DNA from: Candidatus Moraniibacteriota bacterium
Lineage (GTDB): Bacteria; Patescibacteriota; Minisyncoccia; Moranbacterales; UBA2206
Assembly: GCA_003543115.1 (NCBI GenBank)
Contig: DPJH01000014.1
Location: forward strand, 1 to 9,375
Direction of reading: 5' to 3'
Length of the DNA stretch: 9,375 nucleotides
The notes under the pieces are model-generated. The model saw nothing but the letters and a program-made list of their open reading frames with translations, made no database searches and had not been told where the DNA came from. Numbering within the stretch: position 1 is the stretch's first letter; each line of letters opens with the position of its first letter. The position numbers and the translations under genes are program-made. This document shows, one piece after another, positions 1-5,547 of the stretch.

Positions 1-105
1 GGGAGAGTTGTCCACAGGGGGTTCATATCAACACAAACATGCCAGCAAAGAATAAATTATGAAGAGTCTATCAGAATACTAAATCCTGGCGAGTTGCAAT
101 ATTAA
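1..105 (+). other. Possible 3' end of a plus-strand gene, or non-coding edge
   Basis: Frame 1 of the plus strand is open from the window edge to a TAA at 103-105, giving 34 codons that end in NPGELQY. If real, it would be the C-terminus of a convergent gene whose stop overlaps the stop of the minus-strand 102-residue gene within the sequence TTAA. No domain is recognisable. A second plus frame is also open for 17 codons, so openness here is weak evidence. The stretch lacks a hairpin followed by a T-run, so no terminator for the minus-strand operon is visible. A DnaA-box-like 9-mer, TTGTCCACA, lies at 8-16 but stands alone. Confidence 0.2.
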
Positions 106-410
106 GATATATGTTTTCTCAATTCTTCCATGGCTTCTTTTACAACATCATCATATTCCCTAACATTTGTTCTTAAGAATTCTTCCGCCTTTCCAGGATC
201 AAATGTGCCGGTGTTTTCCATCATCTTATCAAACTCTTGTTTTTTCGAATCACTCAGCTTTATATAAGCCTCAACTAGAACTCGCTTAATGACAGACTCG
301 GTCATTTTTAAAACTAATTCTTGCTGTTTTTCGTCGCTAAGATTATCAAATCCAAATTCTTTTTCTACCATTTCGCGAATATTTTGTCCTTGTGTTATTT
401 CATCATTCAT
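102..410 (-). CDS. DUF5663-like small helical protein
   Basis: This is a 102-residue, highly charged protein with no signal peptide or membrane segment, so it is probably cytosolic. The pattern of a short FGFDNLSDEKQQEL start, a helix ending in KRVLVEAY, an LSDSKKQEFDKMM segment, and a C-terminal helix ending VKEAMEELRKHI matches my memory of DUF5663 (small alpha-helical proteins common in Candidate Phyla Radiation genomes). The function of that family is unknown. The gene starts 15 bases after the stop of the 622-residue gene, with no promoter or Shine-Dalgarno sequence between them, so it is very likely the second gene of that operon. The start codon at 410 is the only ATG that keeps the conserved-looking N-terminus. 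The family call is from remembered pattern, not from a search. Confidence 0.75.
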   Translation of the reverse strand: MNDEITQGQNIREMVEKEFGFDNLSDEKQQELVLKMTESVIKRVLVEAYIKLSDSKKQEFDKMMENTGTFDPGKAEEFLRTNVREYDDVVKEAMEELRKHIS

Positions 411-425
411 ATTTTTATTTTAAAT

Positions 426-2294
426 TTATATTACTCTTTTAAAAATATCATCCGGCCTCACTCCTTGCATCTTAGACATTCTTTCCAATCTTGTAAGAAA
501 ACTGCTTACTCTTTCGTTCGGCCGAGAATTTCCAGCTTCACCAAAATAAACTTTGGCTGCTTCTTCAACCCGCGTTATTTTTTCGGCAAAAATAGGATTT
601 TCTTTCAAAATAGCCATTGTCATATTTTCAGCTCCAGGAACATTGGGAACAATTCTGCCTACTTCAAATCCTTTATGCTGATTGAAAGGTATTTTATTCG
701 GATCCGGTTGTTTATCTGCAAACTCATGTTTATCTCCATGCACATTTGCCGGTTTTGGAGTTGATTCAGTCGAATTGCTTTCGACAACATCATGACGAAC
801 TTCTTCTAAATGTCTTGAAGGAGCTGGTTGCTGATGAGAAGCTTCTGGCTGCATTGAACCGTTCTGGGTGACCGTCTCTGATACTGGGACTTGCTTTTCA
901 AAGACAGATCTGACAGTTCCGGTACGCGGAATAGATTCGGGCTCCGGCATTTTGTTGCTTGAACCAAAATTAATTGATCCGCTTTTTATATTATCATTAA
1001 CTTTTATTTTTGGCTCAACTGTTTTAGAAGCAACTTCAGCTTTGCTATCTACCGGCAAATTTACAGGAGCTTCAGCTGTCTTTGCAGCTGATTCCATTGC
1101 TCTATCTACCGGCATATTATCAGGCTGGCTTTCTATTTCATTATTTTTAAAAGGATCGATCTTTTCTATTTCTTCTTCCAGTCTCGCATCCAAATTTCTT
1201 TCTGCCATCATCTCTTCAGTAACAACTCCCCTTGGAAATGGAGCATGCTCAGAAATCGCATCTTTTATTCCGGAACTATTTGAAACATTTTGAAGATGCT
1301 CCGTGGCTCCGCCAAAATTAAATTCACCTATTCCATCCTTAACTGCTGCCACCGCCTCTCCGGCTTCCATTGTCATCATAAAGACCACGATACTCGCCAT
1401 GCCGCCAACAACCATAGCCGCCTTCTTGCTGCTCAAAATCCCCATCAATTTATCTAAAGATTTTTTATTAAAATCCATAAGCGCCATCATTTGTTCTTCA
1501 GCGCTCATTTTTTCGAAGTTATCTTTTTTCTTTTCCTGATGCGATTCTTGAATTGACTTTTGCCATTTTTCAACCAATCCAGCAGCTGCTTTTCCGACTC
1601 CCATCGGAGTAATAAATTTTCCTATTTCTGCGACTTTTTCCAATCCTTTAACAACCTTTCCTTCCTCTTCTGCTCCCATCTTCATCGCAATTTTAGGCGA
1701 TTCAACCATAGCCTTTCTTACAATTGCTGATAAGCCTCCTATAGCTGTTCCGGCCAAGCCGACGCCCGTCATCACCTTTTTGCCGGTTTCATTATTAACT
1801 AGCCATCCGCCGACATTTTTCACTCCCTTTATAAGCGCATAGCTGCCTTTTTTTTCTGATTTGAGTTTTGTTTTTTCATCCAATAACCTTCCTGCTTCTT
1901 CTTGTCTAAATATAAAAAGTTCTTCGGCCAGTGCTTTTTTTTGCTCATCCGGTAAATTTTCTGCTTCTGCCAAGCGAGTTTGCATATGTTCTGCTAAAGA
2001 TCGATTGTAAGCTTCTTTCATCTGCTCAATTTCCAAGTCGATATGTTCTTTTCCCACATTTCCTCCAAGGACGCTTTTTATTCTTTCCCAAGAACTATCC
2101 CTAGCATATTTTTTTAGAGAAAAAGATGTCCGGGCCTCCTTCAGCTTCTCCATAGTCTCTTCCACGCTCGGTTTTTCATCTTCCGCCATCTCCGATCTTT
2201 CCATCGATGTTTCCGGCCTGATTTCTTCCTCTAAAGGATTGGAGATATTCTCTCTCGCCGAAGCTGATGATGTTTTTTCAAAGTTGGGACCCAT
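426..2294 (-). CDS. Unknown 622-residue protein with two hydrophobic segments
   Basis: I do not recognise a family. Residues 1-170 are charged and helix-prone, with many Glu, Lys and Arg and likely coiled-coil stretches around 45-60 and 85-150. A Gly/Ala-rich hydrophobic segment lies at about 174-192. A charged helical linker follows, then a second hydrophobic segment at about 291-318 that contains VVGGMASIVVFMM. The rest up to about 540 is low-complexity and rich in Pro, Ser, Glu and Thr, with a two-copy repeat of 19 residues at 394-431. The last 80 residues (about 540-622) look folded again and end in DDIFKRVI. There is no N-terminal signal peptide, so a two-pass protein with cytosolic ends is possible, but the Gly/Ala-rich segments could also be membrane-associated helices. 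It follows an extended -10 promoter and precedes the DUF5663-like gene by 15 bases. The ATG at 2294 has no Shine-Dalgarno sequence. Confidence 0.85.
   Translation of the reverse strand: MGPNFEKTSSASARENISNPLEEEIRPETSMERSEMAEDEKPSVEETMEKLKEARTSFSLKKYARDSSWERIKSVLGGNVGKEHIDLEIEQMKEAYNRSLAEHMQTRLAEAENLPDEQKKALAEELFIFRQEEAGRLLDEKTKLKSEKKGSYALIKGVKNVGGWLVNNETGKKVMTGVGLAGTAIGGLSAIVRKAMVESPKIAMKMGAEEEGKVVKGLEKVAEIGKFITPMGVGKAAAGLVEKWQKSIQESHQEKKKDNFEKMSAEEQMMALMDFNKKSLDKLMGILSSKKAAMVVGGMASIVVFMMTMEAGEAVAAVKDGIGEFNFGGATEHLQNVSNSSGIKDAISEHAPFPRGVVTEEMMAERNLDARLEEEIEKIDPFKNNEIESQPDNMPVDRAMESAAKTAEAPVNLPVDSKAEVASKTVEPKIKVNDNIKSGSINFGSSNKMPEPESIPRTGTVRSVFEKQVPVSETVTQNGSMQPEASHQQPAPSRHLEEVRHDVVESNSTESTPKPANVHGDKHEFADKQPDPNKIPFNQHKGFEVGRIVPNVPGAENMTMAILKENPIFAEKITRVEEAAKVYFGEAGNSRPNERVSSFLTRLERMSKMQGVRPDDIFKRVI
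1002..1115 (-). repeat. Two-copy 57-base in-frame repeat in the 622-residue protein
   Basis: Two imperfect 19-residue units lie side by side (residues 394-412 and 413-431), starting MPVDRAMESAAKT and LPVDSKAEVASKT. At DNA level the 13-mer ctatctaccggca occurs at 1045-1057 and again at 1102-1114, exactly 57 bases apart. The rest of each unit has diverged. This suggests a local duplication in the disordered linker rather than a folded domain. Confidence 0.7.
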
Positions 2295-2327
2295 ATATTT
2301 AAAAAATAGAGTTTATTTTCTTATCCA

Positions 2328-2336
2328 ATTATAACA
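2328..2336 (-). promoter_or_regulatory. Extended -10 promoter for the 622/102-residue operon
   Basis: On the minus strand the motif TGTTATAAT (a perfect TATAAT with an upstream TG) sits about 34 bases before the ATG at 2294. The hexamer 17 bases upstream, TTATAA, is a poor -35, as is usual for extended -10 promoters. Transcription would begin near 2321 and give a leader of about 27 bases. The preceding gene ends at 2357 with no terminator in between, so some read-through is possible. Confidence 0.6.
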
Positions 2337-2356
2337 CAGAATGAAAGATCTTATAA

Positions 2357-3268
2357 TCAATCCTGTTTTTTTTCCAGCATTTCAATTTGCACTTGATTTC
2401 TTTTACGCAAGACTAAAATTATCGCAGCGGCAAATGCCCCTAGAAAAATAAATGCTCCTATAGGAAAAAAATAGCCGATAGAGTATCTGGTTGCCACCTC
2501 CTTTTTTCCGTTGCCGTCAATAAAACTTATTTTTATTCGAAAAAATCCCCAAGAAGAAATGTCTTCCACTTTTCCTGAAAAAACCACTTTTTTCCCCGGA
2601 AAAACAAAATGCTTATCCAATAAGATATCTTTCTCCAATCCGTCTAAAAGATTTTTTATCTTTGCCCCGCCTTGTGGGACAAAATATATATCCCCTGAAT
2701 TCCTATAGGAAACCTTGAGCTCATTATTTTCTTTTAAAATTTTTGGAATAGAAATGCCTTCAATTTTTCCACTGGCATCATGGCTCTCTCCAACTTTGGT
2801 AAAAATATGGATGCCGATTTTTCCGCTTGCCTGAGGTCCACTAGCCTCTTCTTCTTTATCAGCGCCCGTAAAAGAAACCATGGCCATTATATTATAGAAA
2901 GAAGCTCCTTTCTCTTTCTGGGAAAGTTTGATTACACCAGAAACAGATTTGATCTCATGGGGCTTAATAACAAATTCATCTTCCTTAAAAGAAACTAAGC
3001 TGCTCGGTCCGCCTTGCGCCTCCACAATTTCCATCACATTATCATCTCCGATCCTTATGTCGCTTGCGCTAAGATCAATCTTCTGATTTTCAGCAGAATC
3101 ATTCCTCACTGAAAAATAAAATTCCGCATCCCGACCCGACTGGGAACTCAGATCGATTATGCCCCTGTCCACAGTTATTTTAGATTCTTGCGCCTGAGAG
3201 ATCTGCGGACAAAAAAATACCATTGCCAGAAAAATAATGTTCCATATGAAAATATTTTTTTTATCCAT
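2357..3268 (-). CDS. Secreted, membrane-anchored DUF916-like envelope protein (second copy)
   Basis: This 303-residue protein has an N-terminal signal peptide (about 1-26, ending SQA), an extracellular region of about 235 residues predicted to be beta-rich, a membrane helix at about 265-287, and a short basic cytosolic tail beginning RKRNQ. The order of signal, N-terminal Ig-like domain, second Ig-like domain and C-terminal anchor is that of WxL-interacting proteins (DUF916 plus DUF3324) of Gram-positive bacteria, where such proteins are part of cell-surface complexes. The second half shares NSGDIYFVPQGGAKI (190-204) and an SSWGFF segment (238-243) with similar positions in the upstream neighbour, so the two look like paralogues. 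It starts 14 bases after that neighbour's stop and has no Shine-Dalgarno sequence. The DUF916 resemblance is weaker here than in the neighbour. Ligand and partner are unknown. Confidence 0.75.
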   Translation of the reverse strand: MDKKNIFIWNIIFLAMVFFCPQISQAQESKITVDRGIIDLSSQSGRDAEFYFSVRNDSAENQKIDLSASDIRIGDDNVMEIVEAQGGPSSLVSFKEDEFVIKPHEIKSVSGVIKLSQKEKGASFYNIMAMVSFTGADKEEEASGPQASGKIGIHIFTKVGESHDASGKIEGISIPKILKENNELKVSYRNSGDIYFVPQGGAKIKNLLDGLEKDILLDKHFVFPGKKVVFSGKVEDISSWGFFRIKISFIDGNGKKEVATRYSIGYFFPIGAFIFLGAFAAAIILVLRKRNQVQIEMLEKKQD

Positions 3269-3282
3269 AAATATATTTGATT

Positions 3283-4281
3283 TTATTTGGCTGCCCTACG
3301 GACAATTTTCTTCCTTTCCTTCCTTCCGCCCAATTTGAAAATGATCCACAAAACAAAAATTATGCTCAACGCGGTGGCTACCAATTTCCATGGTATGACA
3401 ATAAATGATGTTTGCCCGAAAATGGAGACATTGCCATCATCTGAAATAAGATTCATTTTGGCGGTATAATATCCAATATCAAAAAAACCGAAATCCCACT
3501 TATTTTCCAACGGTCTTATTTTTTTTGGATAATAAAGCCTGGAATCTACCCTCAAATTAGTTGTATTTTTTCCAAATCGCTCAATTGCAATGTCACCCGC
3601 CATTCTATAATGAATGTTTCCGCTATTTGATATTTGGCTCACAAAAGTCACAGGCTTATCCCAGTGAAACTTTTTTAGAGTATTGAACTTATCCAAAAAT
3701 CCGTTTTCAAACAAGTCTTCTTTTCCTTTGACTGCAAGAGTAAGAAGTATGCCGCTGCGCGTATTGATCTTTATTTTTGCATTTCCACCTTCGGCATCTT
3801 CATTTTCATCTCTTTTTTCTTCATACTGAAAAAATATTACTCCATAATATCCTCCTGTCGGAGCATCTTCCGGAACTTTAGTGGTAAAGGTGATGTTTTT
3901 GCTTTCTCCGGGAGCAAGAACGATATTTTTCTCTGAAGTAGATATCCAATTTATAACATCATAAGCCTTTAATGGATGGTTTTCATCCGGAACGAAAAAT
4001 TCGGCTACCGAAGAATCATCCTTAACATAAAAATCTTCAATTTGAGTTTCTATGACATACGGCTTTTCTGCATAATTTTTTAGATTTATCTGAGCAGTTC
4101 TTTCCTCGCCCGAGCTCATATTCCAATCAAAACGAACAGGAGAAACCTGTACTGTGCTGGGCTGTTTCTGCGCTTCCTCATCTCCTTGGGCTGCAAGAGA
4201 AAAATTAAAAGAAAATATTCCAAACACAAAAAATATCATTACCCATAGCTTTTTATCTATTCTCTGCTTTTTCATTCCCAT
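3283..4281 (-). CDS. Secreted, membrane-anchored DUF916-like envelope protein (first copy)
   Basis: This 332-residue protein begins with a signal peptide (hydrophobic stretch about 12-30, likely cut after SLA). The first extracellular domain (about 42-155) carries the features I associate with DUF916: a VSPVRFDW strand, an NLKNYAEKPYVIE strand, an LAPGESKNITFT strand and the PEDAPTGGYYGVIFF turn at 137-151. A second Ig-like region (about 175-293) contains NSGNIHYRMAGDIAI at 219-233. A membrane helix at about 298-316 and a strongly basic tail (RKERKK) follow, so the bulk faces outwards. In Gram-positive WxL-interacting proteins the DUF916 domain is reported to contact peptidoglycan; that role here is inferred. 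It is the first gene of a two-gene unit with its own promoter. The start could be the ATG at 4281 or the one two codons later; neither has a Shine-Dalgarno sequence. Confidence 0.8.
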   Translation of the reverse strand: MGMKKQRIDKKLWVMIFFVFGIFSFNFSLAAQGDEEAQKQPSTVQVSPVRFDWNMSSGEERTAQINLKNYAEKPYVIETQIEDFYVKDDSSVAEFFVPDENHPLKAYDVINWISTSEKNIVLAPGESKNITFTTKVPEDAPTGGYYGVIFFQYEEKRDENEDAEGGNAKIKINTRSGILLTLAVKGKEDLFENGFLDKFNTLKKFHWDKPVTFVSQISNSGNIHYRMAGDIAIERFGKNTTNLRVDSRLYYPKKIRPLENKWDFGFFDIGYYTAKMNLISDDGNVSIFGQTSFIVIPWKLVATALSIIFVLWIIFKLGGRKERKKIVRRAAK

Positions 4282-4332
4282 ATTGTTTGCTTTAAATTAA
4301 AAAAATAAAATTGGATTCTTTTATCCTTCATC

Positions 4333-4361
4333 ATTTTACAATATTTTTCGAAACTAATCAA
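4333..4361 (-). promoter_or_regulatory. Promoter of the DUF916-like gene pair
   Basis: On the minus strand TTGATT (4361-4356) and TAAAAT (4338-4333) are separated by exactly 17 bases, matching the sigma-70 type -35 and -10 at 4 and 5 of 6 positions. Transcription would start near 4326, about 45 bases before the ATG at 4281. The -35 box overlaps the T-run of the terminator that ends the protease gene upstream. Confidence 0.6.
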
Positions 4362-4389
4362 AAAAACCAATTCAATAAAATTAAATTGG
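4360..4389 (-). terminator. Intrinsic terminator of the S8 protease gene
   Basis: Read on the minus strand, CCAATTTAAT, a TTT loop and ATTGAATTGG form a 10-base-pair stem with one G-U pair (4367-4389). Seven T follow at 4366-4360. It lies 43 bases after the protease stop codon. The stem is AT-rich, but its length and the T-run make a good factor-independent terminator. Confidence 0.8.
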
Positions 4390-4432
4390 CAGATAAAACT
4401 GAAATTTCCTGTACAAACCTAGGAATCAACAA

Positions 4433-5365
4433 TTACAATAAATTCTTCGCTTCTTTTATATAAAGATATCTGATTTTTTCTTTAGCGCTTAATTCTTTTT
4501 TAATTTCATTTATATCCGATTTCTCGCCCATATCTTGGTTTTCTTCAAGAGCGACAGAAACATCGGCGGAAACTATGGGCGCAGCCAATGATGTCCCGCT
4601 GCCAAATCTCGGTTTAGCTATAAATTCAAGCTTGCTATTTCCTGCGCCGGAAGTGTAGGTTGATATTTTCCCATCGCCGTCCATAGCCCCTACCGCAATA
4701 GCGCCTTTGCTTTGCGCATAGACAGACATATCCTTCTTATCTATTTTTTTGTCTTCCCCCCAATTTCCGGAAGCCGCCACTACAATCACTCCTCTGCTGC
4801 TGGCATATTCAATCGCTTTCAGGACATTCTTGGTTTTTTGCAATGTTCCTAAACTGATATTGATTACATCAGCTCCGTTATTAACGGCGTATTCAATTCC
4901 CTTGGTTATCTGAACAGAACCGACCTTTCCTTTATTGTCATTTTTTGATGAAATTTTAACCAACAAAACATTGGGCTGATATTCTCCTCTTAAAAATTCG
5001 TATTCTTCCATAAATTCTCTCAATACTTTCGTGCCATGATTATTATTTTCGCTTAAGATATTTCCCTGTTGCGTAATAATATCTTTAGTAACATTATTGC
5101 TGGAATTGGAAATTACGTCGTATGCTTCAATGTCTCCAGGAAAATCAACAATGTCGACTCCGTTAAAATTTGAGTCGATAATTGCCACTTTGACAGGACT
5201 GATGCCTTTCTTTCGCGCCTCCTTGCTTTCAGCAGCCATTTCTTTTACAGGAAAAACATTTGTTTGAGAGTTTGCAATATTGGAAAAATAAAACATAACA
5301 AAAACAACTATGCTCAAAAAAGCATATCTTTTTCTTATCTGAAATTTTGTTTCTATGTAAGCCAT
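4433..5365 (-). CDS. Secreted subtilisin-family (S8) serine protease
   Basis: This 310-residue protein has a signal peptide or membrane anchor at about 14-33 (basic RKR, a hydrophobic core, then ANS before Gln34). The complete subtilase catalytic set is visible: Asp64 in VAIIDSNFNGVD, His110 in NNNHGTKV, the oxyanion Asn201 in VVAASGNWG, and the nucleophile Ser259 in GTSLAAP. The substrate-binding SLG segment is at 171-173. It should cleave proteins outside the cell or at the envelope. Only about 25 residues separate the signal from the catalytic domain, too few for the usual inhibitor propeptide of about 70-80 residues. The first Asp sits in DSNF rather than the common DTG or DSG. It has its own promoter and terminator, so it is a single-gene unit. 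An in-frame stop three codons before the ATG at 5365 rules out a longer N-terminus. Target unknown. Confidence 0.92.
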   Translation of the reverse strand: MAYIETKFQIRKRYAFLSIVVFVMFYFSNIANSQTNVFPVKEMAAESKEARKKGISPVKVAIIDSNFNGVDIVDFPGDIEAYDVISNSSNNVTKDIITQQGNILSENNNHGTKVLREFMEEYEFLRGEYQPNVLLVKISSKNDNKGKVGSVQITKGIEYAVNNGADVINISLGTLQKTKNVLKAIEYASSRGVIVVAASGNWGEDKKIDKKDMSVYAQSKGAIAVGAMDGDGKISTYTSGAGNSKLEFIAKPRFGSGTSLAAPIVSADVSVALEENQDMGEKSDINEIKKELSAKEKIRYLYIKEAKNLL

Positions 5366-5396
5366 ATATGATTAAATTTAGCTACCATTAGTACAT
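5353..5396 (-). other. Leader mini-ORFs ahead of the protease start
   Basis: In the protease leader the minus strand reads GAGGA, five bases, then ATG-TAC-TAA (5396-5388). This is the best-spaced Shine-Dalgarno and start pair in the window, but it opens an ORF of only two sense codons. The last A of its stop is also the A of a second ATG (5388), which opens an 11-codon frame ending in TAG at 5355-5353, out of frame with and overlapping the protease start at 5365. Both lie downstream of the predicted transcription start. Whether they are translated is unknown. Confidence 0.35.
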
Positions 5397-5430
5397 TTAA
5401 ATCCTCATAAAAATTACCGAGGAACACAAA

Positions 5431-5459
5431 ATAATAGCAAATTTTATAGATTTTGTCAA
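5431..5459 (-). promoter_or_regulatory. Strong sigma-70-type promoter of the S8 protease
   Basis: On the minus strand a perfect TTGACA (5459-5454), a 17-base spacer and TATTAT (5436-5431) form the best promoter in the window. The predicted start near 5424 gives a leader of about 58 bases. The first leader bases contain TCCTC (5423-5419) and GAGGA (5406-5402), which could pair into a five-base-pair 5' stem that would cover the GAGGA Shine-Dalgarno sequence. Confidence 0.8.
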
Positions 5460-5494
5460 TATCTCCATGAATTTGAGTGAAACTTGCTTAAATA

Positions 5495-5523
5495 AAGCAA
5501 AAAAATCCACTTTTGTGGATTTT
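5495..5523 (-). terminator. Intrinsic terminator of the ABC exporter gene
   Basis: Read on the minus strand, AAAATCCAC, an AAAA loop and GTGGATTTT form a nine-base-pair perfect stem (5502-5523). The T-run after GTGGA is seven long, and its first four T belong to the stem. The hairpin starts 24 bases after the TAG stop of the ABC transporter. The hairpin is symmetric, but the longer T-run is on the minus-strand exit side, fitting termination of that gene. Confidence 0.85.
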
Positions 5524-5547
5524 ATCGAACGTGTATTTTTTTATAGG

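Noticed and set aside
8..16. DnaA-box-like 9-mer TTGTCCACA suggesting a replication origin
   Set aside because: It is a single copy with one mismatch to TTATCCACA. There is no cluster, AT-rich unwinding element or dnaA/dnaN gene nearby.
321..1539. Several plus-strand open frames across the 622-residue gene
   Set aside because: They are antisense to one continuous minus-strand frame with its own promoter and start. Their composition (Ser, Phe and Ile runs) is typical of the complement of charged helical coding sequence.
4275..4334. Upstream 20-codon ORF (ATGATGAAG...) ahead of the first DUF916-like gene
   Set aside because: Its ATGs overlap or directly follow the -10 TAAAAT, upstream of the predicted transcription start near 4326, so they should not be in the mRNA.
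4391..4421. TTCCT/AGGAA inverted repeat just after the protease stop
   Set aside because: A five-base-pair stem with a ten-base loop and no T-run. The stronger hairpin at 4367-4389 explains termination.
5486..5498. Small inverted repeat GCTTAAATAAAGC next to the ABC terminator
   Set aside because: A four-base-pair stem without a distinct function; most likely chance beside the real hairpin.
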